This document shows positions 22,053-34,186 of a stretch of DNA of 64,000 bases, piece after piece; the first letter of the stretch is position 1, and each line of letters begins with the position of its first letter. The translations under genes were made by a program, and so were the position numbers. This stretch comes from Takakia lepidozioides (Eukaryota > Streptophyta > Takakiopsida > Takakiales > Takakiaceae). The notes beneath the pieces were generated by a model. The model did no database searches and was not told where the DNA came from. It saw only the letters and a program-made list of their open reading frames with translations. Where the stretch lies: contig CM060731.1 in NCBI GenBank assembly GCA_030704615.1, positions 91,368,756 to 91,432,755 of the forward strand, written 5' to 3'.

Positions 22053-23444
22053 ATGAGATTTGCCGATGAGCTTGAGCCCTATAACTTGATGCATGACCTG
22101 CGCCAAAGGCAGGCCAACATTTCAGTAGCTCAGTTTGTTGCTCTTGCTCCTACAGTCAGACAAGCCTTGAAGGCTTCATTGGTCAGGAAAAGACGAGAGA
22201 ATTTCCCAGTAGCACATCATGTCAATGCAAGAATAGACCCTGGACCAATAGAGATTGAAGTGGAGATTGTAGACTGTTTTATTCAACATTGCTTGGTAGA
22301 TGGTGGAAGCTCGGTGAACATCATGCCACTCTCCACAATGGAGAAACTAGGCTTACACATGACTAGTAAATCCCCATTGATTATCTGATTGGCGGATCAG
22401 CGAAGAATCCGGCTAGTGGGTCAAATTTCCAATCTGCAGATGCAATCCGGGGGTTCTGCATACACAATGGACTTCCAAGTCATTGAATTTCCGTCAGATG
22501 GAGACTCATATGCATTACTGTTGGGCAGACCATGGTTGGTTCAGGCTCAAGCATGTACAGATTGGGCTAAGGGAACCATCACTTATGGGGTCAAACCCAA
22601 TAGTGTGACAGTGTCATTCCTCTCATCTGTACCCAAGGTCTTAACTGATGAAGATGAATTCGGTGCAATAGGATCAGATGAGGAGTCGGAAGATTTGAGT
22701 GAGGAAGATCTTCGTACTAAAGAAGAACCTGAAGTGCAAATCAATAGAGTGATAACTACGCCTTGGGTATTTAAAAGACCCAAGATGATTGATGAGGGGA
22801 AGAACTTGTTGGGGGATGTGGTCAAGTCATTAGGCCCAGGGTTGTATGAGTGTAACTCTGATTCCGATTGTCTTGAGTGGTTATATGGTAGGGAAGAAAC
22901 CGTGAATATGATTCATGCGGAAGGAAAGACCATTACAGGTATGGAACTACCATTTTCAAAGAGAGGGATTTTGGTAGAGTTGTTCACAATCAACTTTGAC
23001 CGAGTTAGCATGGATAATAGCACTCTCCCTCAGGATGAAAACCATGAGATCCTTGGTCTCATACTCATTGACGAAGACGAAGTAGTACATGACATGTTGA
23101 GACATATTGCTCCGTCCATTCCCTACCTACAACGGACAAATACTCCTGCACTGTCAGAACAAATCACGGAGTCAGAATTCATTTCTGAACCTAAGACTCA
23201 GACAATAGACATGTCAGTAGGAGATGAACCTCCAAGAATGGTACAGGTAGGAGCTCAGTTGACTCCAGAGCAGGTCCTAGAGTACCAGGTTTTATTCAAA
23301 GAATTCCGTAATGTTTTTGCATGGTCCTATACTGAACTGAAAGGGATTCCTCCGTACATTGCAATGCACGCAATTCCTTTAGTTCCGCAGGCACGACCGC
23401 GAAGACAGCGGGAAAGAGGGTCAATCCAAATTTGGCTTTGCTAA
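22053..23444 (+). pseudogene. Gypsy aspartic protease and linker to RT
   Basis: After a frame change, the sequence gives a retropepsin-like domain: the active site strand reads CLVDGGSSVNIMPLSTMEKLGL (about 22290-22355). The catalytic Asp is kept and DGG replaces the usual DTG/DSG, as in several plant gypsy groups. A TGA at 22386 interrupts it. The same frame then continues with the second protease strand (ALLLGRPWL) and a long acidic linker, and ends with the N-terminal reverse transcriptase edge (HAIPLVPQARPRRQR). A frameshift at about 23425 moves RT to the next frame. Confidence 0.8.
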
Positions 23445-24631
23445 TCAAAACGGAAATTGAGAAATTATTAGCTGCTGGTTTTATCTTCCCTGTTGAAACT
23501 TCAGAATGGGTTTTACCAATGGTGATTGTAAGAAAGAAAACTGGAGGCTTGCGGGTCTGTGTGAACTTTCGTCCTCTCAATGATGTCACTCATAAATATC
23601 ATTTTCCGTTGCCCTTTCTTGACTCCTTAGTAGAGGAAGTGGCAGGGGAAGAAATATATTCTTTCATGGATGGATTTTCAGGATACAACCAAGTGTTTAT
23701 TGATCCAAAAGATGTAATGAAGACGACTTTCACTTCTCCATGGGGCACTTTTGCTTATACACGCATGCCATTCGGTCTATGCAACGCACCCCTAACCTTT
23801 CAAAGGGTGATGACCTATGCATTTTCCGATATTGTTCGAAGGAACATGGCTATCTTCTTGGATGATTTTTGTTGCCATGGAGAAATCCACAGTCACATCA
23901 CCGCACTTCGAGAGTGCTTTCTCAAATGCAGGGAGACTGGTATTTCCTTGAACCCAATGAAATGTGTCTTTGTTGTTACCCATGGACTCTTGTTAGGCCA
24001 TATTGTGTCCAAACATGGAATTGCTACTGACCCATCCAAGGTCAAGGCTATTGCTCAACTTTTACCACCGGAAACAGTGTCAAAGGTCAGGAGTTTCTTA
24101 GGCCACGTAGGGTGGTACAGAAGATTCATGGGAAACTACGCCTCAGAGGCCATCCCCTTGACCCGCTTATTAAGAAAGAACAAAGTTTTCTCATGGGATA
24201 CAGGATGCCAACAAGCTTTTGAGAACCTAAAGCAAAAACTGATATCAGCACCAGTTTTGGCAGCACCAGTCTGGGACAGACCTTTTCATGTGTATGTTGA
24301 CGCTTCAGCAGTTGCGGTTGGATGTGCTTTGTGTCAACCTGATACAGAAGGCCATGATCACCCCATTGCTTTTGCCAGCCGTCAGCTTACATATGCAGAA
24401 TCAAGGCATAGTACGACTGAAAGGGAGGCATTGGCTATGATTTTTGCAGTACAAAAATATCGTCATTACCTCTTGGAGACACCATTCATCTTCTTTGTGG
24501 ATCACATGGCATTGCGCTATTTGATTAACAAACCAGATCTTACAGGTCGCATTGCTAGATGGTTGATTTTGTTACAAGAGTTTGACTACAAAGTGGTGTA
24601 CAAACCCGGAAGAGACTCTCTGAACAGTTAG
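23432..24631 (+). pseudogene. Gypsy reverse transcriptase and RNase H
   Basis: This frame of about 399 codons is intact in itself. RT motifs in order: EKLLAAGFIFPV, LRVCVNFRPLND, YSFMDGFSGYNQVF (catalytic Asp), TRMPFGLCNAP, and the catalytic box AIFLDDF (L/FLDD in place of YVDD). The thumb includes FLGHVGWYRRFM. RNase H follows: HVYVDASAVAVGCALCQ, the TEREALAMIFAV helix with the catalytic Glu, and FFVDHMALRYLI. It ends at a TAG at 24629 just before the integrase zinc finger. This is the best-preserved part of the element and the best source for clade placement. Confidence 0.9.
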
Positions 24632-24669
24632 GGGATGAACCTATCAATGATGACTTTCCTGATGCATTC

Positions 24670-25943
24670 TTGTTCGCTATAGACACTGTTCCAGCATGGT
24701 ATGAACCCATAGCACAGTATTTGAGCACCCTTGAATTCCCAGAAGGCTTGAACCGTCATGAGAGGCGAAAGATCAATGTCCAGAGTATGAAATTTGTTTT
24801 ATTGAGAGGACGGTTATATAGGAGAGGACTAGAGGGACTTTTGAGAAGATGTGTCACTATGGAAGAAGTTCCTCAAATATTGGAGGCTGCTCATGATAGT
24901 CTCTGCGGTGGTCACTTTGCGGGATGGCTCACCGCTCAGAAGGCTTTACGATCAGGATACTACTGGCCGTCTATGTTCAAAGATGCTCATATGCATGTTC
25001 GTCATTGTGACGCTTGTCAGAGGTTTGCACGCAAGGACAATAGGCTAGGCATGCCATTGGTTCTGACGCTACCACTTGCTCCATTTGAGAAGTGGGGATC
25101 AATTTCATTGGAGAAATCCATCCAGCGTCTAGCAAACATAACAGATATATCATTCTTGCAACTGAGTATCTGACAAAGTGGGCCGAAGCCAAAGCAGTTA
25201 GGAAAGCAAACGCTCAAACTACTGTGGCTTTTATCTTTGAGTATATCCTTTCTCGATTTGGTTGTCCTCGTGAGTTGGTCAGTGATAGAGGATCGCATTT
25301 TCTCAATGAGGTCATTGAGGACATGATGGCCACATTCTCCATCAAACACCGGAAAGCGACCCCCTATCATCCTCAGACGAGCGGTCAGGTGGAAAGGGCC
25401 AATCAGACCTTATGTAACATTTTGGCCAAGACCATAGAAGCCAACAAGAGAGACTGGGATACCAAGCTCATCTCAGCTTTGTGGGCATTCCGCACCACAC
25501 ACAAAGTTACAACCAAGAACACTCCCTTTTCATTGGTCTATGGGGTAGAATCCATCATGCCAATTGAAACGGAAATCCCATCCTTGCGAATGGCCATCGA
25601 TGAGAGACTCTCAGAGTCTGAGTCCCTAAGGGAGCGACTTGAGTTTTTGGAAGGTCTGGATGAAACTAGGCAATTCGTAGCTCAGAACATTGAGTCTGTG
25701 CAGCGGCAACGCAAGGCCCGCTTTGATAAGAGGAGAAAGAAACGTACTTTCAAGGAAGGAGATTTGGTAATGGTGTTTGACAGCAGGAATGAAAACTTCA
25801 AAGCGAAATTCGACTCTTTGTGGATGGGTCCATATGTGGTACATGAAGTCTTCGACAATGGTTCTTTGCAGCTGGAGACCTTGAGGGGGGAATGGTTTCC
25901 AAACATAGTAAATGGAATACGTTGCAAGCATTATAATGTGTGA
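24670..25943 (+). pseudogene. Gypsy integrase
   Basis: The first frame (to 25173) carries the HHCC zinc finger: H...H in AHDSLCGGHFAG and C-x2-C in RHCDACQRF. A one-base deletion near 25093 moves the catalytic core to another frame (25092-25943). There the first catalytic position reads GINFIG, where integrases have GIDFIG, so the first catalytic Asp appears replaced by Asn. The second Asp (VSDRGSHF) and the Glu (GQVERANQ) are retained. The C-terminus has the usual GDLVMV...GPYVV beta-barrel and no chromodomain. Both the frameshift and the D-to-N change would inactivate it. Confidence 0.88.
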
Positions 25944-28900
25944 CCAGTTCCAGAGTAAGCATAGGTATGTCTTGCCCTAATCTTTTCTAGTCAAGAGTGG
26001 AGCTTGAATAGAAGCAGGGCAGTGGAATTTACATCAGTTCAAATTTTAGAAAGGGTAACAACGATATTTTCTCTACCCTTGTATCTCTTTGAATTGGTTG
26101 TCCCTTCATTCTTAACAATGTACAAAGTGAAAATTAATTTTGTGCAGGTTTGAAAACGACGTCTGTGTTTGCATCCATATGTCACCTGCATTATTGCCGA
26201 TCATTTTGTAAAAAATGCATGTCCACTGAGGCGCTTCAGTTCCGAATCATATCTCATGTGCATACATAGTATTTGCTGCAACAAACACTCTGCCAGTATA
26301 CCGATGTTCCCTGCATGGAACACTGCGACTTCCTGAACGTGGATCTCTAAACTTGTACCATTCCTTCCAATCTATTGTCAATATCTCTACCCCACTGCAG
26401 TATTCCTCATAGAGAGAGAAAAGTCACAAAAGCCGTGAGGGGGTACAAGGAGAGATTGTAGAGCGGTGGTTGCTGCTCCCCTCATCTGAGTGACTGATGT
26501 CAGGCACGGGAAAACCCACAAGGGCCTGTGACCTCTTTTCTAGTAGTTAGTTAAAAATGGTGTGTCAAGCCAGAGTGTGGTCCTTTTCAGTCAAGAATTC
26601 CACCATGCACTCTGCGAAATCCATGAAAGTCCCTGCGGGTCATGTTTTAGACACAAATGGCACGTCTTTTATTTCCGGTGTAGGGTCCTCCGAAGTTCAA
26701 GAGTATCCAATCCTTTTCATTGCTACTTGCTCCGGCCGGGTTCGAGCGGAGATCCTCTCTTAGAATTGCTATTCGTGTCATGTCATTTTTTAGAAATAGC
26801 CAGAGTATGGTCCTCTGCGGTGCAGAAAATATCCAATCATTTCCCACTGATATACGAGCATAGGCTCAAAGTATCTACAAGACCGTAGTAGAATTGAAAA
26901 CCAATCTGACACATCATATCTAGGGGATTCAAGCCCAGTCCGGTGGGGGAGAATGGATGGGTTTGAAATGTTTTTTATCTGGGACTCAAACTCTCTCCGA
27001 AGAGGGAGAGAGGATGGTTTTACAAATTTATTATCTGGATTTTTGCTCAGGGAACTCAAACTCTCTCTGTAGAGGGCGAGTGGATGGTTTTCAGACTTTG
27101 TGATTTGTTTCTCTTTCTTACGTCAAAACAATGTACATTTATACAGCCCCTACGTCATGTCAATGATAGATGTTCAGTTTCACAATGTGCAACCAGAGAT
27201 TTTGGGTTCTTTCACACTCGGGGCGAGTGTTCCCCATTGGCCGCCATATATGTCGATCATCTTTTTTTTATTCTAATTAAGACAACGTATTTCATGTACA
27301 TTAGTGTATATTTTATTGAGTTGAGTACAAAATTATAGTAGAAAATCTTCAAGAAGTGAAATTATATAGCAATGACAGAGCTGGAGTAACTATCGGAGCA
27401 AGCCGGATGTGATATCGGCTTCTTCCTCAAAGAATATCAATGACATGTTCCAAGAGGATAGGAAAAGGTCTCGCTCTCAGACTGTGAACCGGATTCGGAT
27501 TTTTGAAAACCCATCTCTGGCGACTAGTTTGTCTGACCATGAGAGCCTTGGCAACGGAATTGTCATCCCGGAGGACGTTGTATCACTGGAGAACCTGCAG
27601 AAAGTGGCATCCCATCATAGAGAGGACCAGCCCAATGACAACTCCTTGATTCCGGGGTTGACAGACCATGTGACATTGGAGTGCATCGCAGAGGAATGCA
27701 GCTTTTGGTGCGGACAGTACTCTAGAGGTTACATGGTATGGAGGTATGATCTAGAAATCAATGAATGTCTTTAGCGCCAAGAATGATTCAGGATCGATGT
27801 CTTTGTAAGTTAGCAAATGCAAGAAAATATGCTTATCTTGCTGGAGGATCTCACCAGCAGACGACTCTCAGAACAACGCTACAACTCGCTGCTTCAAGCA
27901 AGAGAACCGCTCCCCGATCTCAACATAGCACGGGAAAGGGAGCTAATGGGAAAAAAAGATAAATGTTAACCGCTGGATACTGGCTAATCAAGGGTAGCGA
28001 TCCCACTTCCCAAACGGATGATTAACATGGAGGAGAAGCAACATTCATAAGGACTTAAAAACGGACCATGTACCAACTTAAGTTGATCATGTCCCAGGAT
28101 GGAAGATGGATGAAAATTATGGAGGGATGAAAGTTACAGATGGATGAGAGATTACAGGTTGGATGACAAAAATAAAATGGATGACAATGACAACAGATGG
28201 ATGATAAACACATGGCTTGATCTAGTCCATCCAGATGGAGGGGACAGATCTAACGGATTAAAATAAAAAGATCATATATTAGATTAATGGACACTCTAGG
28301 AAAAAATTAATTAAATATTTTTAACTAGGTGTCGGTGCTTAAATGCACCTAACCTACATCATTGGTGCTTTATTTATTTATTTAAAACAGATGGATGACA
28401 TCCGTTAAAATAGTTGGACGGATGGAGTCAAGGAGAAGATGACGAGCTGCTATAAAGCAGCCGGCGGAAGGACCGAGCAATCAATCTAGTCTCTTATTGG
28501 TCTTCCTTCACTCTCTCTCCCTCTCGCTCTCTCTCTCTCTGCTTCCCATCCTCCCTTTGCCAAAACCAGGTAGTTTAGTTGGAGATAGAACCAGAGAATG
28601 AACTCTGGTTCCTAGTTGTGGTGCCTAGTGTTGATTTAAAAATAATATAACAACTTGCAGTCCAACGTTCAGTGTTATTCAGATCTTTGGTCGGTGAAGC
28701 CGAATTGGTCGGAGTGTGTGCACTTGATCCACCGTTGTATTTCAGTTGAAGTATGCATCAGTCTTGTTAGATCTCAACGTTGTCGAATTTGTGAGTCTTC
28801 ACGTTTGATTTTCACGAAATTCTAGCGGCTCGGATTGGCGGAGTTGAATTTCTTGAATCAAAGTGCTTCAGTGTGTAGATTTTCTTTGATTATTCCTGCA

Positions 28901-30029
28901 CACCATCTGTTTCCAATCGTATCTCTTTTCGGAAACTTACCATCTCATACGTCTTGTATAATAGGCTGGATCACATCAGTTGAGTGCTTATTAGTTTCCA
29001 GCGGTAGGAAGAGAGTACTTGGCCTGCAAGTTTTTTTCTTAAAAAAAAAAAAAAAACAAAACTACTATTAGTGACCGGTGGTTGAGCGGAACTGGAGATA
29101 AGACCGGTTGTTCGCGGACGAAAGACTGAAATCAAGAGGAAGGGGTATGTGGCCTTTGAAAACTCAATAGTCACACCTTTCTGTACTTCAGGCGTCATTA
29201 AAAATAGATGGTGGCACGATGAATCACAGGGGCCAGCCAAATGTTTCAAGTTTGGTCTCCCGCATTGATCTACGCCGCTTGTCTTTACTCATAACGGAAG
29301 AAGTGGACGATTAGGCTTATGGGTGTGAAGCGGTGGTGCATGAGCCTCACTTGTTATGCATCACCATGAGTTTGTGTTCATAGGTGTGCCAGCAAATTCC
29401 CTGTGCATGTTGACGAGTAATTTTTCTCTTAAGCTTGGTATCGCTGATGTCATTGGGATCGGGGATCATAGCACTACTTTATTCTAACCCTCGGATACCA
29501 CGGCTGCTTCACTGATTCATGGCCCTTGCTTGTTCAGATCTTAGCCCCTTGGACGCTTGTGCATGCACTGCGTTTGATAATTGTAATGCCAGAGACGTTT
29601 TGGTGGTGTCTGATCATGTTCAGGGAGATGAAGCGTTGCATAATTTGGAAGTTTTGAAACAACCGTTTAAAATTCTAGCGATGACCGAAGGTCGAGAGCT
29701 AGTTTAGCGTAGAGCGGGAATAGGGTGCCATAGTGCCACGTCATCGTCGCCACGTTTCGTAGCCACCTGTCGTTGCCACGTTTCGTACGTCGTCAATTTC
29801 TTTGGGCCCTGCCCAGTCTGCCCGAAAATAACTGGGAAAAAAAACCCGGATAGATGATGCCCCCGCGTCCTTGATCACGTTTACAAGGTTCTTGGAAGAG
29901 TCAGCTTGGTCTTACGCCGTGTTTCAATCTCTTTCTGCTCAGTTGCACCGTGGTGGTTCTCACAGACCAATATGGCATTACCTGACTACAGACACAAGCA
30001 GCACACAGAATGTGGAACCTTTGACCAAT
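25944..30029. other. Unassigned region after the gypsy element
   Basis: This stretch may contain the gypsy 3' untranslated region and LTR, but no matching left LTR was found. Imperfect local duplications occur at 26960-27090 (two copies of a CTCAAACTCTCTCYG...GGATGGTTTT segment). A degenerate GATGGATGA-rich tract lies at 28095-28215. A TATA-like CTATAAAGCAGC at about 28450-28461 is followed by a CT-rich tract at 28505-28545, which would suit a promoter or LTR R region. There is an A16 run at about 29041-29056. Confidence 0.35.
27409..27961 (+). pseudogene. Possible F-box/kelch-type gene fragment
   Basis: A 121-codon frame (27409-27774) contains the short segment SLIPGLTDHVTLECIAEE, which resembles the start of the F-box in plant F-box/kelch proteins (LIPGLPDxVALxCL). 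The resemblance ends after about 20 residues and no kelch repeats follow. A second frame continues to 27961 with a Lys/Arg-rich end. The match is short, so this could equally be an anonymous reading frame in the 3' part of the gypsy element. Confidence 0.22.
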
Positions 30030-30490
30030 GGTACGTGAAGGGGTGACGCCCACCAAGGTCACGTTCGTTTCTGCTCTCAGCGGCGTGTGCCAGCATAGAT
30101 GCCCTGGAAAAGGGAAAACAGGTCCAAGCTGACATTATGAAAGCTGGAATTGCACCAGATATCATTCTAGAGGCTGTCCTTACTGCCATCTATGCCAAGT
30201 GCGGGAGCATGAAGGAGGCCCGTCGAGTTTTCGTCAATATGGCTGGACGAGATATGGTTTCATGGAGTGCGATGATTGCAGGATATGCTCAGCAAGGGTG
30301 TGGTCAGGAGGCCTTGGAGACCTATGAGCAAATGATATGGGAAGGGTGGGTACCGGACAAAGTCACATTCACTTCCGTTCTTGATGCATGTGCCAGCCTA
30401 TCAGACTTGGAAAAGGGCAAAAAGATCCATGCTGATATTATCAAAGCCAGAATTGAGCCACCCGGCATCCTTGAGCGCGGAGGGGTCTCA
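30030..30490 (+). pseudogene. PPR gene fragment
   Basis: This fragment covers roughly one and a half P-L-S triplets closely resembling the gene at 10949: GIAPDIILEAVLTAIYAKCGSMKEARRVF..., ...GRDMVSWSAMIAGYAQQGCGQEALETYEQM, then PDKVTFTSVLDACASLSDLEKGKKIHADI. It begins without a start codon at about 30030, has a frameshift near 30090, and is lost after 30470. It is the first of several PPR fragments in the 30-34 kb cluster. Confidence 0.78.
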
Positions 30491-30599
30491 CGCAATATGG
30501 TGACGGCACCCTCTTCTTCGACCTATTTCAGCCTGTTTTTGCCTCTCATCAGACTCGGCCCTGAGATGCCTGTTATCATAATCAGCCCTAAATTTTCAT

Positions 30600-31097
30600 G
30601 TTGAATTCTGCAAGTTAGCTGGTTGACTAAACCTTTGATAGTTTGGAGTGACTGACATGATACTGCCAATGTGACAACAGGAAAGTATCCATAAACAGGT
30701 AACAGAGACGAGAAGCTGTGGAATGAATACTTTTCTGACCCCTGTTAATGGTGGGACAATTGAGGCAAAAAGGTAAATGCCTGTTGGATTACAGAGAGTA
30801 GCAGATGCAATTGAGCATAGGAACTAGTGTGATAAGTTGAGTTGGGTGTTTCTTAGAACAAATCTAGGCTGTCATTGTCAGCTGCTAGCAGCAAAGCAAG
30901 GATGTATGCATGATTTGTACATAGGCATGGATAACTGAAGGAGCATGGATAGAGTGTGGGTCCAGACTCATCCAACAGGGCCGGACTTCAAGCTCCAGAT
31001 GACCTATGATTCCATGTGGATCAATAGCTACAAGAAACCTGCATGGGGAAATGGTCAACTAACTAGCGCAACATAAAGAGTGCAATCTTAACATTCA
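30600..31097. other. Spacer within the PPR pseudogene cluster
   Basis: No reading frame or repeat could be identified. It separates a PPR internal fragment from the N-terminal start of the next PPR copy. Confidence 0.4.
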
Positions 31098-31485
31098 GTG
31101 ACAAGCTGCCATCACACCCCATCGATTCATCAGCTCTTGACAGCGGGTGTTGCACATATATTACTATGCTCAAATTCATGGGCATATACCGTTACCACAA
31201 CTTCTGAAAGAGGATCAAGGGAGGGAGTCCACAATGCCTCTTCTGGCACTTCTGGGCATGTGAAGATGCTTTGTGAGGCAAGCAGACTGAAAGAGGCTCT
31301 ACAAACTTTAAACCAAGGAGGAATTTCAGCAGATTCAGATACGTATGTCTGTCTCTTGCATAAGTGCATCAAGATGAAAGGCCTTGAAGCTGGAAAGCAG
31401 GTGCACACGAGGGGTGAAGCCCATCCACATCACGTTTGTTTGTGTTTGCGGACTCAGAATCAGATCCTTGAAAACCGCTTCTTCC
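31098..31485 (+). pseudogene. N-terminal part of a second PPR gene
   Basis: The frame matches the N-terminus of the gene at 10949: LLCSNSWAYTVTTTSERGSREGVHNASSGTSGHV corresponds to its FDSGTSTWTAACERGAPEEV...SSGTFVDV, and ISADSDTYVCLLHKCIKMKGLEAGKQVH to ISADSNAYVSLLQKCIKSKDLERGKQVH. After KQVH it jumps by deletion to a later repeat and is then cut by an inverted LINE fragment at about 31485. The two genes are therefore paralogues sharing a whole structure, not just repeats. Confidence 0.75.
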
Positions 31486-31830
31486 GCCAGGACTTAACCT
31501 GTTTGACAGGGCAATCCTGCTTCCAAGATAGAGTCGATTAACTTAGGGTATGTGTTTTTAGTCCTACATTGCAGCTGACCCAACCATCTGACCTTGAATT
31601 CCTCTCGTCTGGAGGGAGAGATAGAGAGAGTATTCCTAAGACGTTGTTTGTCGTAGCCTTGTGGCCATTGACTCCGCGCTCAGTTTAAACAATTGATCCG
31701 GGTTTTCCAGATATCCTCTAGAAATCCCTTTACACAAGCATCAACCTGTTGTGTGTGGTTTGCCCAATAAACTATGCCCCAAAAGGGCCTGGGCGTTTGG
31801 CTCAGCCTCGAGACTTTCAAAGTTGGTAAA
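31485..31830 (-). mobile_element. Two antisense LINE fragments inside the PPR pseudogene
   Basis: Bases 31485-31620 are the reverse complement of LINE positions about 9020 to 8880. Bases about 31640-31825 are the reverse complement of LINE positions about 9700 to 9440, including the 3' tail and a short (GA)n microsatellite at 31618-31633. The order (internal piece first, 3' end second) cannot come from one simple antisense insertion, so two events or a rearrangement are needed. They separate the PPR N-terminus from its repeats. Confidence 0.8.
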
Positions 31831-31831
31831 C

Positions 31832-33440
31832 AGAGGTACAGGTGTATGAGCAAATGATGCGCGAAGGGGTGAAGCCCAACCACATCACGTTCGGTTGCAT
31901 TTGCAATGCGTATGCAAGCCTGGGAGCCCTAGAAAAGGGGAAAGAGGTCCATGATGACCTCGTCAAAACTGGAATTGTACCAGATGTCATTATGAACACT
32001 GCCCTGGTGGACATGTATGCCAAATGTGGGTGCATTAAGGATGCAAAGGCAGTTTTCAACTATATGCAGGCTGAACGAGATGTGGTGTCGTGGAGCGCGA
32101 TGCTTGCAGGGTATGCACAGCAGGGACGTAGGGTGGAGGCTTTGGAGACCTATGAACAAATGATGGGGGAAAGGGTGAAGCCCAACCACATCACGTTTGT
32201 GTGCGTTTGCAATGCGTGTGCAAGTCTGGAAAAGGGCAAAGAGGCCCACGGCGACATCGTCAGAGCTGGAATTGTACCCGATGTCATTCTGAACAATGCC
32301 CTCGTGGACATGTATGCCAAATGTGGGAGCATCGAGGATGCGAAGGTAGTGTTCAACAATATGGCTGAATGAAATGTGGTGTCATGGAACGCGATGCTTG
32401 CAAGGCATACACAGCAGGGGCGCGGGATGGAGGCTTTGGAGACGTGTGAGCAGATGATGGTGGAAGGGGTGAAGCCCGACCACATCACATCTGTGCGTTT
32501 GCAAGCCTGGCAGCCCTGGAAAAGGGCAAAGCGTGCATGGTTGTATCGCAAAAGCTGGAATTGTACCAGATGTGATTCTGAATGATATCTTCGTGGGCAT
32601 GTATGCAAAATGTGGGTGCATCGAGGATGCGGAGGGAGTGTTTGACAGTATGGCTGAACGAGATTTGGTGTCGTGGAGTGCGATGATTGCAGGGTATGCA
32701 CAACAAGGGCGCGGGATGGAGGCTTTGGAGACCTATGAGCAAATGATGGGGGAAGGGGCGAAGCCCGACAACATCACGTTTGTTTCCGTTTGCAATGCCT
32801 GTGCAAGCCTGACAGCCCTGGAAAAGGGAAAAGAGGTCCATGGTGACATCGTCAAAGCTGGAATTGTACACTGCCCTAGTGGACATGTATGCCAAATGTG
32901 GGTGCATTGAGGATGCGAAGGGAGTGTTCGACAATATGGCTGAACAAAATGTGGTGTCGTGGAACGCGATGTTCGCAGGATATGCCTAGCATGGTGTCAT
33001 AGGGAGGTCCTGCAACTATTTGAGGGAATGTAAAAGAATGGCTTGAGCCGGACAGTATCACCTTTATATGTGTTCTCTCTGCATGCAGCCACTCTGGCCT
33101 ACTGCATGAAGGAAATCAAGATCATGGTGTCACTCCGACAGTAAAGCACTTTGGCTGTATGGTGGACCTTCTTGGACGTGCGGGACAACTGGATGAGGTA
33201 GTGGATCTGATTAATAAGATGCCAATCAATCTAGACGTTGTGGTGTGGAAGGCCTTGCTTCGTGCCTGCAGAATCCATGGCAATGTGGAGATGGCTGAAC
33301 GTGCGGCAACATCTATCCTCAAATGGGATGAACACTAGGATGCCGCGACTTATCTATTGCTATCAAACATCAATGCTACAGCTGGTAGGTGGGATAATAC
33401 TGCAAAGGTGAGAAGAATGATGAAGGGCTATGATTGCAGG
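31832..33440 (+). pseudogene. PPR repeats and C-terminal region, broken
   Basis: This continues with several P-L-S repeats: GVKPNHITFGCICNAYASLGALEKGKEVH, VDMYAKCGCIKDAKAVF, ERDVVSWSAMLAGYAQQGR, and so on. Near-identical roughly 300-base units follow one another, showing unit duplication. The frame is broken by a TGA at 32370, a frameshift near 32500, a deletion near 32870 and stops near 32988 and 33337. The C-terminal E-like portion is recognisable near 33160-33330 (MVDLLGRAGQLDEV; VVWKALLRACRIHGNVEMAERAA). The DYW part is absent. Confidence 0.82.
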
Positions 33441-33469
33441 ATCGCATGGTCATGGTCTTGTTAACTTTT

Positions 33470-34186
33470 TCAGCGCATGCAAAGAGAATGCATGAAGGCA
33501 GATATTGTCTCTTTTATTATTGTCCTCAACGCTTGTGCTGGCCCGGAGGCTTTAGAACGGGGCAAGCAGCTCCTTGCCAACATCATCAAAGCTGAATTTG
33601 AGTCAGATGTTAAATGCCCTTGTCAGTATGTATTGCAAGTGCAGGAGTGTGATGGATGTACTCAATGTGTTTGACAGAATGCCTAAGCGAGATGTGGTCT
33701 CATGGACTGCGATGATTGGAGGATGTGCACATAGTGGTCATGGTGAGGAGGCTTTCAAACTCTTTCGACAAATGCAAAGAGAGGGTATGAAGCATCCCTG
33801 GAACAGGGCAAGTGGGTCCATGCCTACATTATCAAATATGTGTGTGAGTCAGATGCTACGTCAGGAATGCCCTCATTGATTTGTATACCAAATGTGGGAG
33901 TGTAGAGGATGCACGGGAGGAGTTTGAGAAAATTCTTAAACCAGATGTGGTCTACGATGATTATAGGATACGCTCAGCATGGGCGTGGTCACGAGGCTCT
34001 CCAACTGTTTAAACTAGTGTGAAGCCAAATGAGGTCACATTTATTGGTGTTCTCTCTACATGCAGCCATTTGGGTCTTGTAGATGAAGGTGGTCATTATT
34101 TTCAATCCATGTGTCAAGAGCATGGCATTACACCAACAAAAAAGCACTGCACCTGCATGGTTGACCTCCTTGGCCGTCGATTGGTC
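33470..34186 (+). pseudogene. Third PPR copy, truncated by the composite element
   Basis: Another PPR copy reads ADIVSFIIVLNACAGPEALERGKQLLANIIKAEFESD, then ...RMPKRDVVSWTAMIGGCAHSGHGEEAFKLFRQMQREG, with frameshifts. Near 34020-34185 it reaches EVTFIGVLSTCSHLGLVDEGGHYF and CMVDLLGR. Immediately after the conserved LLGR the match ends and the palindrome-bearing element begins. This gives the left boundary of that element to within a few tens of bases. Confidence 0.75.

Larger units (their letters stand above)
18286..25943 (+). mobile_element. Ty3/gypsy-type LTR retrotransposon, decayed internal region
   Basis: The order of parts is leader ORFs, gag with three zinc knuckles, protease, reverse transcriptase, RNase H, integrase, which is the Ty3/gypsy order. 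No pair of long terminal repeats could be recognised. On the left the sequence abuts the methyltransferase-like pseudogene at about 18.14 kb, so the 5' LTR may be lost or very diverged. The 3' end after the integrase is followed by about 4 kb of unassigned DNA that may hold a 3' LTR. Gag lies in one frame with four stop codons, and pol changes frame at least four times, so this is a dead copy. The DGGS protease signature and overall layout are like plant Tat/Athila-related or other non-chromoviral gypsy elements; no chromodomain is seen. Confidence 0.88.
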
